DNA of 64,000 nt from Sphingomonas sp. (GTDB lineage Bacteria > Pseudomonadota > Alphaproteobacteria > Sphingomonadales > Sphingomonadaceae). Under the pieces are notes generated by a model. It saw only the letters and a list, made by a program, of their open reading frames with translations, had not been told where the DNA came from and did not search any database. Every line of letters starts with the position of its first letter. Position 1 is the first letter of the stretch. Location of the stretch: positions 248,001-312,000 of the forward strand of contig NZ_SSMY01000011.1 in assembly GCF_004799495.1 (NCBI RefSeq), read 5' to 3'. Shown piece after piece: positions 33,993 through 41,963 of the stretch. The position numbers and the translations under genes were made by a program.

Positions 33993-34898
33993 CTAGCGCC
34001 GCCCAGACCGCCGCCGCGCGATTTCCTCGTCGTCGGCGCGTGCGAGCATCAGGCGGTCGACTCGATCGATCGAGTCGGACACATCGTCCTTCTTGCGCGG
34101 ATTGGCCTCGTGCGCCGCGCGATAGCGGGTCAGCGCATCAGGATACGCCCCGGCAGCCTCCGCACAGACCGCCAGGTTGTAGAGCACCGACGCGTTGTTG
34201 GGCATTTGCCCGTCGAGCGCCGCCCATTGCTGACACGCGCCGCGCGCGTCGCTCTTCGACAGCTTCACGATGGCCTTGAACTGATTGCCCAGATCCTTCG
34301 GCATACCGTCGCGGTCCTCGCGGAACCGCACGCTGTAGTTTTGGACCGACGGGCGCACGTCGGCGCGGATGCGGCTGGCGATGTCGCGGATCTGCGCCGA
34401 CACCATCTGCTCGACCGCGATCGACGGCGAACCGCCCTCGCACCAGCTGGTCTCGCTACGCCCCGACTTGTTGTCCGAATAGACCGACAGCCGCGTGTCG
34501 GTGCGGATCAGCCGCACGCTGACCGTCACGACCACGACGCGGCGCGTGCACGGCACCGGCACTTGCGCGCGCTTGGTGCACTCCTTGCTGCGGTCGCCGT
34601 CCTTCCATTCGACGCAGCGCTCGACGCTGCCCTTGTAGGGATTCTCCTCCACCCCTGTGGTGACGCCGCCGGTCAGAACACCGTCAGGCTGCCCGCCGGG
34701 CACGCCGATCGCCTGTTCGAGCAATGTCTCAACCTGCCGGCCGTCGCGGCCGTCGAAGCGGTCGACCGCGACGAACTCGAGCCGCCCCGCTTCGCGCACG
34801 CCCGCGGGAAACTTGCCGCGCATCTGCGCGCTTTCGGCGTGCGCGATGCCCACGACCACGACAGCCGCCAACGCCAGTCCGCCCCAATATCCCCGCAT
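33993..34898 (-). CDS. Exported protein with TPR-like C-terminal region, unknown function
   Basis: A 301-residue protein with a signal peptide cleaved after IAHA. The N-terminal part (RLEFVAVDRFDGRDGRQVETLLEQAI) resembles the nucleotide-binding-like fold of outer-membrane assembly proteins such as CsgG, and the middle contains four cysteines. The end has one or two tetratricopeptide-like repeats (NNASVLYNLAVCAEAAGAYPDALTRYRAAHEANP). It may act in envelope assembly. It is encoded 17 bases before the small lipoprotein on the same strand. Confidence 0.75.
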   Translation of the reverse strand: MRGYWGGLALAAVVVVGIAHAESAQMRGKFPAGVREAGRLEFVAVDRFDGRDGRQVETLLEQAIGVPGGQPDGVLTGGVTTGVEENPYKGSVERCVEWKDGDRSKECTKRAQVPVPCTRRVVVVTVSVRLIRTDTRLSVYSDNKSGRSETSWCEGGSPSIAVEQMVSAQIRDIASRIRADVRPSVQNYSVRFREDRDGMPKDLGNQFKAIVKLSKSDARGACQQWAALDGQMPNNASVLYNLAVCAEAAGAYPDALTRYRAAHEANPRKKDDVSDSIDRVDRLMLARADDEEIARRRSGRR

Positions 34899-34978
34899 GT
34901 CGATCTCCCCCGAGTCGCGCGCAGCTATACATCATCGGCGGCTGGCACCGCACGCCGCGCTGCGATAGGGCGGCGGCG

Positions 34979-36025
34979 ATGGACGCCGCCCCGCCCGCCG
35001 CTACCGCGCCTCACCTCGACAGCGTGCTCGAAGGCATTGTCGAGCCGGTGCTGGTGCTGGCCGACGGGCAGGTCGAGGCGGCCAACACCGCGGCGCGCGA
35101 GCTGCTCGGCAACCATATCGTCGGGCAGGACGTGCGCCTCGCGATCCGCCACCCCGCCGCCGCCGAGCGGCTGACCGCGCCGCCGGGCACGGGGGCTGCG
35201 GGGCCGATCAACCTGGTCGGGCTGGGCACGCTCGACCAGCGCTGGGAATTGCGCGTCACCGACACCCCCGACAGGCGCCGGGTGGTTCATCTGATCGACC
35301 AGACCGGGAGCTATGCCGCGGAGCGCATGCGGGTCGATTTCGTGGCCAATGCCAGCCACGAACTGCGCACGCCGCTCGCGTCGATCCTCGGGTTCGCCGA
35401 GACGCTGAGCGAGAACGACGGCGCCGACCCGACGATGCGCGCACGGTTCCTGAAAGTGATGGTCGACGAGGCGCGGCGGATGCAGCGGCTGGTCGAGGAT
35501 CTGATCTCACTGAGCCGGATCGAGGCCGAGAAGTACCGCCTGCCCGACGCCTCGATCGATCTCGGCGCGTTGCTCAACGAAGTCGTCGTAGAACTGACCG
35601 ACACGCACGACCCGCGCGCCGCCGATATCGCGGTCGAACTGGCGGGCGACGTGCCGCCCGTCGCGGGCGACCGAATCCAGCTGAGCCAGGCGCTGCACAA
35701 TCTGATCGGCAACGCGATGAAATACGGCCGCGCGGGCACCCCCGTCGCGGTCAAGCTGTGGCGTTACCCCAACGGCATGGTCCGCCTGTCGGTCGGCGAT
35801 GAGGGCGACGGCATCGCGCCCGAGCATATCCCGCGCCTGACCGAACGCTTCTATCGCGTCGATTCGGGGCGCAGCCGGGCGGTCGGCGGCACCGGGCTTG
35901 GCCTTGCGATCGTCAAGCATGTCGTCGAGCGGCACCGCGGGCGGCTCGACATCGCCAGCCAGGTCGGGCGCGGCACCGTCGTCACGATCCTGCTCCCCGC
36001 CGAACAGGGTGTCATCAAAGGGTAA
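34979..36025 (+). CDS. phoR: PhoR-type sensor histidine kinase without membrane segments
   Basis: A 348-residue kinase with an N-terminal PAS-like domain (about 12-110), HisKA with phospho-acceptor H127 (NASHELRTPLAS), and an ATPase domain with NLIGNAMKYG, DEGDGI and GGTGLGLAIVKH. It would phosphorylate PhoB when phosphate is scarce. Unlike most PhoR proteins it has no transmembrane helix, so sensing must come through other proteins. The gene name is inferred from the following phoU and phoB. The upstream neighbour is divergent. Confidence 0.88.
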   Translation: MDAAPPAATAPHLDSVLEGIVEPVLVLADGQVEAANTAARELLGNHIVGQDVRLAIRHPAAAERLTAPPGTGAAGPINLVGLGTLDQRWELRVTDTPDRRRVVHLIDQTGSYAAERMRVDFVANASHELRTPLASILGFAETLSENDGADPTMRARFLKVMVDEARRMQRLVEDLISLSRIEAEKYRLPDASIDLGALLNEVVVELTDTHDPRAADIAVELAGDVPPVAGDRIQLSQALHNLIGNAMKYGRAGTPVAVKLWRYPNGMVRLSVGDEGDGIAPEHIPRLTERFYRVDSGRSRAVGGTGLGLAIVKHVVERHRGRLDIASQVGRGTVVTILLPAEQGVIKG

Positions 36026-36095
36026 CGCGCGCGTCACACAGGCGGGTGGCGGGCACCGATGATTCTTCGCGCCCGATCGTTGGAGAAATTCGACC

Positions 36096-36782
36096 GTGGC
36101 CACCGATTTCGCCGCTCACGCCTTCGACCGCGATATCGGGCGGCTGCGCGGCATGCTGAGCCAGATGGGCGGCCTCGCCGAACAAGCGATCCACGATGCG
36201 ATCAACGCGCTGCAACGCGCCGACACCGCGCTGGCCACGCAAATCCGCGAAAGCGACAAGAGCATCGATGTGCTCCAGGCCGAGGTCGAGGCGCTCGCGG
36301 TCAGTATCATCGCCGGGCGCAAGCTGGTCGACGGCGACCTCCGCGACGTGGTCGCCGCGCTCAAGATCGCAGGCGTGATCGAACGGATCGGGGATTACGC
36401 CAAGAACATCGCCAAGCGCGTACCGCTGATCGACGGCGAGGAGCGGATCGAGCCGATCTCGGTCATCCCGGCGATGGCGCGAATCGCGGCGGAAATGGTC
36501 CACGACGTGCTCGACGCCTTCGCCGCGCGCGATGCGCAGGGCGCGGTGCTGGTGTGCGAGCGCGACCGGCTGCTCGACGATTTCTACGACGGCATCTTTC
36601 GCATGCTGGTGACCTACATGGTCGAAAATCCCAAGACGATTGGTCAGGTCGCGCACTTGCTGTTCGTCGCCAAGAATCTGGAGCGGATCGGCGATCATGC
36701 GACCAATGTCGCCGAAATGGTCTATTTCGCCGCAACGGGCGAACAGATGCCCGAACGCGTCAAGACGGGGGGAGCCGCATGA
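36096..36782 (+). CDS. phoU: Phosphate-signalling regulator PhoU
   Basis: A 228-residue all-helical protein made of two PhoU repeats, each with the metal-binding signature: EVEALAVSIIAGRKLVDGDLRDV...ERIGDYAKNI in the first and ERIGDHATNVAEMV in the second. PhoU dampens PhoR signalling and phosphate import. The start is GTG at 36096 behind a GGAG. The stop overlaps the phoB ATG (ATGA). Usually the pstSCAB transporter genes stand beside phoU; they are absent here. Confidence 0.95.
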   Translation: MATDFAAHAFDRDIGRLRGMLSQMGGLAEQAIHDAINALQRADTALATQIRESDKSIDVLQAEVEALAVSIIAGRKLVDGDLRDVVAALKIAGVIERIGDYAKNIAKRVPLIDGEERIEPISVIPAMARIAAEMVHDVLDAFAARDAQGAVLVCERDRLLDDFYDGIFRMLVTYMVENPKTIGQVAHLLFVAKNLERIGDHATNVAEMVYFAATGEQMPERVKTGGAA

Positions 36783-37471
36783 GCCGCGTGAAGATGCTGC
36801 TGGTCGAGGACGACGCCTCGCTCGCCGAACTGCTCGCCTATCACTTCAAGCGCGAGGATTTCGACGTCAAGCATACCCCCGACGGCGAAGAGGCGTTGCT
36901 GCTCGCCAAGGAAGCGGCGCCCGATATCGTCCTGCTCGACTGGATGGTCGAGGGACTGTCCGGGATCGAGGTGTGCCGGCGCCTCAGGCGGATGCCCGAG
37001 ACCGCGAATATCCCGATCATCATGCTGACTGCGCGCGGCGAGGAAGAGGATCGCGTGCGCGGTCTGGAAACCGGCGCTGACGACTACGTGACCAAGCCGT
37101 TTTCGCCGCGCGAGCTGGTCGCGCGCGTCGGCGCGGTGCTGCGCCGCGTGCGTCCGGCGCTGGCGGGCGAAGCGCTTACCTATGCCGATATCGAGATGGA
37201 CACGGTCGGCCATAAGGTTCGGCGCAGCGGCGAGGTGATCCCGCTCGGCCCCACCGAGTTCCGCCTGCTCAAGCATTTCCTCGAACATCCCGGCTGGGTG
37301 TTCAGCCGCGAACGCCTGCTCGACGCGGTGTGGGGGCACGACAGCGATATCGAGAGTCGGACGGTCGACGTGCACATCCGACGGCTGCGCAAGGCGATCA
37401 ACAAGGGTGACCGCCCCGACCTGATCCGCACCGTAAGATCGGCGGGATATTCCCTCGACACAGGCGTTTAG
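36779..37471 (+). CDS. phoB: Phosphate-regulon response regulator PhoB
   Basis: A 230-residue OmpR-type regulator with acidic pocket E10/D11/D12, phosphorylated D54 (LLDWMVEG), K106 in VTKPFSPREL, and the winged-helix DNA-binding domain with SRTVDVHIRRLRKAI. It activates phosphate-starvation genes by binding Pho boxes. It is translationally coupled to phoU. The receiver end and linker are very similar in wording to the partial regulator at the left edge, as expected for the same subfamily. Confidence 0.95.
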   Translation: MSRVKMLLVEDDASLAELLAYHFKREDFDVKHTPDGEEALLLAKEAAPDIVLLDWMVEGLSGIEVCRRLRRMPETANIPIIMLTARGEEEDRVRGLETGADDYVTKPFSPRELVARVGAVLRRVRPALAGEALTYADIEMDTVGHKVRRSGEVIPLGPTEFRLLKHFLEHPGWVFSRERLLDAVWGHDSDIESRTVDVHIRRLRKAINKGDRPDLIRTVRSAGYSLDTGV

Positions 37472-37536
37472 CACGACAAGTTGAATCGCCTCCGAAACGA
37501 GGGAGCCATTTCGGGGTTACCGCGTTTTGCCTCCTG

Positions 37537-37551
37537 TCACGCGCTGCGTGA
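37537..37551. repeat. Short GC-N3-GC hairpin between phoB and a small secreted-protein gene
   Basis: A perfect 6-base stem TCACGC/GCGTGA with loop GCT, 20 bases before the next start codon. It belongs to the group of triloop hairpins found elsewhere in the window. Confidence 0.5.
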
Positions 37552-37570
37552 TCGAACTCAGGAGAGTCGC

Positions 37571-37825
37571 ATGAAACTGTTAGTCGCCGCGGCGCTTGCC
37601 GCATTTGCGATGCCCGCCATCGCCCAGGATATGCCGCAGACCGCGCCGCCGCCCGCTCCGGTCGTCGTGGCCCCGCCGGTCACCCTGCCATCGCCGAACA
37701 TGCCGCCGGCAACCACCGACGGCAATTACCCGATGTGCACCAGGACCATCGTCGATCATTGCACCGAGCGCTCGAATGCGCGCGGCGAGCGGCTGCACTC
37801 GACCCCGCGCCCCCCGGGCCAATAA
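37571..37825 (+). CDS. Small secreted proline-rich protein with cysteine pair, copy 1
   Basis: An 84-residue protein with a signal peptide cleaved after AMPAIAQ and an AGGAGAG ribosome site. The mature part is a Pro/Val/Ala-rich stretch followed by a short C-terminal module, YPMCTRTIVDHCTERSN, with two cysteines. The next gene encodes the same plan, YPFCKPGQFDKCKQRHD. The product is probably periplasmic and may form one disulfide. The function is unknown. Confidence 0.75.
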   Translation: MKLLVAAALAAFAMPAIAQDMPQTAPPPAPVVVAPPVTLPSPNMPPATTDGNYPMCTRTIVDHCTERSNARGERLHSTPRPPGQ

Positions 37826-37891
37826 GTCGACCGCTGGCGGCGCGGGGCACGACGCCTCGCGCCGTGCGGTCTCAAAAATCGGGAGACGGCC

Positions 37892-38149
37892 ATGAAATTG
37901 TGCCTCGCCTTGCTGTGCGCGGCGATCGCCATGCCGGGATATGCGCAAACCACGCCCGCGCCGACCGACCCGGTCGGCGGCTATCAGCCGGCCAATCCAC
38001 CCGTGCCGCGCCCGCCCGGCGTGCCCATCGTCTTTGTCCAGGCTCCGCCACCCGAGGTGGCCTATCCCCCGCCCGCACCGCTGCCCGACTATCCGTTCTG
38101 CAAGCCCGGCCAATTCGACAAGTGCAAGCAGCGCCACGACCCCAAATAA
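37892..38149 (+). CDS. Small secreted proline-rich protein with cysteine pair, copy 2
   Basis: An 85-residue protein with a signal peptide cleaved after GYAQT, then a Pro-rich spacer with many PPPAP runs, then a C-terminal YPFCKPGQFDKCKQRHD. It parallels the preceding small protein in length, layout and the motif Y-P-x-C-x(5-6)-D-x-C-x-x-R. A GGGAGA ribosome site precedes the ATG. The spacers differ, so only the plan and the tail are shared. The function is unknown. Confidence 0.75.
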   Translation: MKLCLALLCAAIAMPGYAQTTPAPTDPVGGYQPANPPVPRPPGVPIVFVQAPPPEVAYPPPAPLPDYPFCKPGQFDKCKQRHDPK

Positions 38150-38245
38150 CCATCACAATGTTTTTCGTGGTTCCGGTATGGCCGGACTTGCGCGGCCTGC
38201 GCATTCGCCTAGGAAGCGCTCCAGATCATTTCAGGGAGCGACCAG

Positions 38246-39145
38246 ATGACCATCCGTTTCGATGACAAGGTGGCGATCGTCACCGGGGCCGGTGGCGGTC
38301 TGGGCCGCGAGTACGCGCTGGCGCTGGCAGCACGCGGGGCGAAGGTGGTGGTCAACGATCTGGGCGGCGCGCGCGACGGCACTGGCCATTCCGACGCCGC
38401 GCTCAAGGTCGTCGAGGAGATCGAAGCCGCAGGCGGCACGGCGATGTCGAACGGCGGCAGCGTCACCGAATACGAACAGATGGTCGAGATGGTCGCCAAG
38501 GCGAAGGAAGCCTGGGGCGGCGTCCACATCCTGATCAACAACGCCGGCGTCCTGCGCGACAAGAGTTTCGCGAAGATGGAGCCGGCCGATTTCCGCTTCG
38601 TCGTCGACGTGCACCTCAACGGATCGGCCAATTGCACCAAGGCGGTGTGGGAGATCATGCGCGAACAGGCGTATGGCCGCATTCTGATGACGGCGTCGTC
38701 GACCGGGCTGTTCGGCAATTTCGGACAGGCCAATTACGGCGCCGCCAAGCTCGGGCTCGCGGGGCTGACCAAGACGCTCTACCTCGAGGGCGCCAAGTAC
38801 AACATCCGCGTCAACACGATCGCACCGACCGCGGGCACGCGGATGACCGAGGACCTGTTCCCGGCGGAAGCGTTCAAGGCCTTCTCCCCCGACAAGGTCG
38901 CGCCTGCCGCGCTCTATCTGGTCAGCGAGGATGCACCGTCCAACGCGATCGTCGGCGCGGGCGCTGGCGTATTCCAGGCGGCCTATGTCACGCTGACCCC
39001 GGGCAAGCTACTGACCGGCGACGAGCTGTCGCCCGAAGGCGTCGCGGCGCACTGGGCGGAGATCACCGACCGCACCGGCGAGATCGTTCCGGCGTCGGGC
39101 AGCGAGCAGTCGATGTCGATCATGAAGACGCTGACGGCGGGCTAA
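38246..39145 (+). CDS. Short-chain dehydrogenase/reductase (HSD17B4/FabG-like)
   Basis: A 299-residue SDR enzyme: cofactor motif TGAGGGLG (17-24), NNAG, catalytic Ser in TASSTG, and YGAAK. The segment VNDLGGARDGTG right after the first strand is typical of the peroxisomal multifunctional enzyme type 2 branch, which oxidises 3-hydroxyacyl-CoA. It probably acts in fatty-acid or acyl-CoA metabolism with NAD(P). The family usually has an added hydratase or sterol-carrier domain, which is missing here; this is a stand-alone dehydrogenase. Confidence 0.9.
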   Translation: MTIRFDDKVAIVTGAGGGLGREYALALAARGAKVVVNDLGGARDGTGHSDAALKVVEEIEAAGGTAMSNGGSVTEYEQMVEMVAKAKEAWGGVHILINNAGVLRDKSFAKMEPADFRFVVDVHLNGSANCTKAVWEIMREQAYGRILMTASSTGLFGNFGQANYGAAKLGLAGLTKTLYLEGAKYNIRVNTIAPTAGTRMTEDLFPAEAFKAFSPDKVAPAALYLVSEDAPSNAIVGAGAGVFQAAYVTLTPGKLLTGDELSPEGVAAHWAEITDRTGEIVPASGSEQSMSIMKTLTAG

Positions 39146-39214
39146 TCCGGCCAGCCGGCGGAACTCGCGTTCGGCATGATGGTTACACTTCCGCAAGGAG
39201 TAAGGAGGATTATC

Positions 39215-39403
39215 ATGGCCGACGACGGAAAGACGACGATTGTCGAGACGGGGAATGGCGGCGGTGGCGGCGGCGCGATCGCCCTCCTCGCGATCGCGAT
39301 CATCGCCATCGCGGTAGTGCTGTTCCTGGTGTTCGGCCAGGGGTTGCTGAGCAACAGCAAGACGGTCGACGCGAACGTCAAGATCGACACGCCTGCGAAG
39401 TAA
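39215..39403 (+). CDS. Small single-span membrane protein, 62 residues
   Basis: A 62-residue protein starting MADDGKTTIVETGNGG, then a glycine run and one strongly hydrophobic helix (about 23-43), then a short tail NSKTVDANVKIDTPAK. A strong AAGGAGGAT ribosome site suggests it is well expressed. The N-terminus is acidic and the helix is rich in Ile and Ala. No family is recognised. It lies alone between the SDR gene and a polytopic membrane protein. Confidence 0.75.
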   Translation: MADDGKTTIVETGNGGGGGGAIALLAIAIIAIAVVLFLVFGQGLLSNSKTVDANVKIDTPAK

Positions 39404-39454
39404 CACCGGCCCCCGGGTCGGCGCCATGCGCGCCGGGCCGGGCCCACTTGGTGT

Positions 39455-39483
39455 ATTGCTACACTAACTCACCTATGCTATGG
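39455..39483 (+). promoter_or_regulatory. Possible promoter before the polytopic membrane protein
   Basis: ATTGCT (39455-39460) and CTATGG (39478-39483) with 17 bases between them resemble a weak alphaproteobacterial promoter. The preceding 20 bases are less GC-rich than the surroundings. The start codon lies 27 bases further on. Confidence 0.3.
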
Positions 39484-39509
39484 CGATCCTCCGAGAGGAG
39501 AGAATTGCC

Positions 39510-40541
39510 ATGTATAGTGAAAGCGATCTGGAGGGCGCGGTGGCGGCGGGGGTGATGCCCCTGACCACCGCCGACGCTTTCCGCCAGCACGTTGCCACCA
39601 CGCGCTCGACGCCCGCGGTGGACGAGGAAAGTTTCCGGCTGCTGACCGGGTTCAACGACATTTTCGTCGGTATAGCGATCGCGCTGCTGCTCGCCGCGCT
39701 GGCGCAGCTGGGCGATTGGGTCGATCACGCGCTGGCGGGGGCGGCGGTCGCCGCCGCGGCGTGGACGCTGGCCGAATATTTCACGCGCCGGCGCCATATG
39801 GCGCTCCCCAGCATCATCTTGTTGCTCGCTTTCGTCGGCGGCGTTGCGGCGACGATGATCGGCGCGCTGGTCGACCTCGACCCCGACTGGAGCGACCGCA
39901 CCAACGCGCTGGTCGGATCGGGCATCGCGCTGGTGACGGTCGGCGCGACGTGGCTGCACTGGAAACGCTTCATGGTGCCGATCACCGTCGCGGTCGGCGC
40001 GGCCGCGCTGGTCGCGATGGCGATGGGCATCTTCTTCGCGATCACGCATGCCAGCGAGCAGGCGATCTATCCGCTCGTGCTGATTGGCGGCCTCGCCACC
40101 TTCGCGCTCGCGATGTGGTGGGACGGCACCGACCTCAGGCGCCAGACACGGCGCAGCGACGTGGCGTTCTGGCTCCACCTCGCCGCCGCGCCGATGATCG
40201 CGCACCCGGTGTTCCACCTGCTCGGCGTGTTCGAGGGCGATATCGGCGTGGCCCAGGCCGTTATCGTGATGGCGCTGTACGTGGTGTTCGCGATCATCGC
40301 GCTGGCGATCGACCGCCGCGCACTGCTCGTGTCGAGCCTGGCCTACGTGCTCTACGCGCTGTCGACCTTGTTCCATCAGGCCGGCGCGGTCGAGCTGTCG
40401 ATGGCGTTCACAGCGCTGGTGATCGGATCGGCACTGCTGTCGCTGTCGGCGTTCTGGCAGCCGATGCGCCGTTCGGTGATCGGGATGCTGGGCGGGTTGG
40501 GCGACCGCTTGCCGCCGGTGCAGTTGGCGCACGCCGCCTGA
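39510..40541 (+). CDS. Polytopic membrane protein, unknown function
   Basis: A 343-residue protein with a soluble N-terminus of about 50 residues (MYSESDLEGAVAAGVMP) and about ten hydrophobic segments. The plan resembles the DUF2157/DUF4401-type predicted membrane proteins, whose function is unknown. The ATG at 39510 follows GAGGAGAG; an ATG 30 bases upstream is in frame but has no ribosome site. A strong bidirectional terminator follows. Confidence 0.82.
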   Translation: MYSESDLEGAVAAGVMPLTTADAFRQHVATTRSTPAVDEESFRLLTGFNDIFVGIAIALLLAALAQLGDWVDHALAGAAVAAAAWTLAEYFTRRRHMALPSIILLLAFVGGVAATMIGALVDLDPDWSDRTNALVGSGIALVTVGATWLHWKRFMVPITVAVGAAALVAMAMGIFFAITHASEQAIYPLVLIGGLATFALAMWWDGTDLRRQTRRSDVAFWLHLAAAPMIAHPVFHLLGVFEGDIGVAQAVIVMALYVVFAIIALAIDRRALLVSSLAYVLYALSTLFHQAGAVELSMAFTALVIGSALLSLSAFWQPMRRSVIGMLGGLGDRLPPVQLAHAA

Positions 40542-40564
40542 CCGAAAAGACCTGAACGACTTGG

Positions 40565-40595
40565 CCCGGCGGTCGGCGCGACCGCCGGGTCTTTT
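40565..40595. terminator. Strong bidirectional intrinsic terminator
   Basis: An 11-base GC-rich stem (40565-40575 with 40579-40589, loop GCG), extended by a G-T and a G-C pair, followed by CTTTT. An AAAAGACC upstream (40545-40552) mirrors the GGTCTTTT downstream, so the structure would also terminate transcription from the minus strand. It stands between two convergent genes. Confidence 0.88.
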
Positions 40596-40598
40596 GTG

Positions 40599-40763
40599 TC
40601 AGCCGCGCACGTGCACAACGATCAGCCAGATGGTCAACACGATCACGATCCAGGGCAGCAAGAATACCGCCACACCAGCGGCGCGACCAAATCGTTCGGC
40701 GACCCACTCGACGGCCAACGCCCAGCCCTCGAACATTGCTTCGAAGACAGCCTCGAGGATCAT
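40599..40763 (-). CDS. Small single-span membrane protein, 54 residues
   Basis: A 54-residue protein starting MILEAVFEAMFEGWALAVEW, with a hydrophobic helix near 33-51 (VAVFLLPWIVIVLTIWLIV) and a short basic tail. Its ATG overlaps the stop of the DUF2794 gene (ATGA), so the two form an operon. No function is known. Confidence 0.7.
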   Translation of the reverse strand: MILEAVFEAMFEGWALAVEWVAERFGRAAGVAVFLLPWIVIVLTIWLIVVHVRG

Positions 40764-41107
40764 TCCTCGATCAGCTTCATCAGCCGCCGTTCGACCGGCG
40801 CGAGGACCGGGCCGAGCTCGTGCCCACGCTTGAGCACCATCCCCTGTTCGTTGACCAGCGCCCACATACCCTGCCTGTTGCGCAAGTCGGGGCGCTTCTC
40901 GATGCGGATTTCGGGGCGCTCGGTCGCGCGGCGAAACGCGGCGAAGATGGCGGCGTCGCGGCTGAACTCGATCGCGTAATCGCGCCAGTGCCCGGCGGCG
41001 ACCATCCGGCCGTAGAGGTCGAGGATGCGCGTCAGTTCGACGCGTTCGAACCCGATCTGGCTCGGCTGGCGGCCTGTGGGGAGCGGGAATGGCGTGACGG
41101 TGCCCAT
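40760..41107 (-). CDS. DUF2794-family protein
   Basis: A 115-residue soluble protein matching DUF2794, an alphaproteobacterial family, with the core DYAIEFSRDAAIFAAFRRATERPEIRIEKRP and LVNEQGMVLKRGHEL. The function is unknown. It is followed by a small membrane protein through an ATGA overlap, and preceded, 22 bases away on the same strand, by the serine-acetyltransferase-like gene. Confidence 0.88.
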   Translation of the reverse strand: MGTVTPFPLPTGRQPSQIGFERVELTRILDLYGRMVAAGHWRDYAIEFSRDAAIFAAFRRATERPEIRIEKRPDLRNRQGMWALVNEQGMVLKRGHELGPVLAPVERRLMKLIEE

Positions 41108-41129
41108 CTACGCCCCCGCCGGGAGGCCA

Positions 41130-41804
41130 TTACGCACGGTCGCGCAAATCCTCTTGCTCGGCGAGCAGCGCGTCAAGCCGCTTCCTCAACGTCTCGATTT
41201 CGCACCGCATCAGTTCGAGCTTCTGCGTCTGTGGGTCGAACTGCTCGCTGCACGGCGTGCCATAGGCGAGGAACGGCTTCTCGCCCTTCCCTTCGACCAT
41301 CGTCGCGCGCGCCGGGATGCCGACCATCACCGCACCCTCGGGCACGTCCTTGGTAACGACCGCATTGGCGCCGATCCGTGCGCCGGCCGCAACGGTGATC
41401 GGCCCGAGCACCTGCGCGCCCGACCCGATGATGACATTGTCGGCGATGGTCGGATGCCGCTTGCCCGCGACGCCGTCGGCGGGGTTGGTCCCCCCCAGCG
41501 TCACGCACTGGTAGATCGTGACGTTGTCGCCGATCACCGCGGTCTCGCCGATCACCGTGAAGCCATGATCGATGAACAGGTTCCTCCCGATCACCGCCCC
41601 CGGATGGATATCGATCGCGGTGAAGAAACGCGCGATGTGGTTGACCCAGCGCGCGAGGAAGAACAGTCGCGCGCGGTAGAGCGTATGGGCCACGCGGTGA
41701 TAGGCGAGCGCCCACACGCCCGGGTAGAGCAGGATTTCCATGCGCGACCGCGGCGCGGGATCGCGCGCGCGGATCGAATCGAGATATGCCCTGAGGCCGG
41801 CCAT
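41130..41804 (-). CDS. Serine O-acetyltransferase (CysE/EpsC-like)
   Basis: A 224-residue protein with a short helical N-terminal domain and a left-handed beta-helix: IDIHPGAVIGRNLFIDHGFTV, then ETAVIGDNVTIYQCVTLGGT, then KRHPTIADNVIIGSGAQVLGP. These are the CysE-type active-site phrases, with the catalytic histidines near DHGFTV and KRHP. It acetylates serine with acetyl-CoA on the way to cysteine. The C-terminal tail is extended by a coiled-coil-like Glu/Leu-rich part. The TauE-type permease on the other side also fits a sulfur-metabolism setting. Confidence 0.9.
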   Translation of the reverse strand: MAGLRAYLDSIRARDPAPRSRMEILLYPGVWALAYHRVAHTLYRARLFFLARWVNHIARFFTAIDIHPGAVIGRNLFIDHGFTVIGETAVIGDNVTIYQCVTLGGTNPADGVAGKRHPTIADNVIIGSGAQVLGPITVAAGARIGANAVVTKDVPEGAVMVGIPARATMVEGKGEKPFLAYGTPCSEQFDPQTQKLELMRCEIETLRKRLDALLAEQEDLRDRA

Positions 41805-41963
41805 TGGCGATGTCCCCTACGCCTTGAACGACACATCTAGGCGTTTGGCCCAGCAATTTCCAGCAGCGGCCCGTCTCGCCTTGGAACGGGCAAAATCCAT
41901 CTTTGTTGTCGGGTTTGGTGGAAAACGGCATGCTGACTGCTTGAATAACGGAGAAACGCCTCG

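Noticed and set aside
36059..36780. Fusion of phoB with an upstream Arg-rich region
   Set aside because: The extension lies in another frame of phoU. The ATG at 36779 is the normal PhoB start, coupled to the phoU stop.
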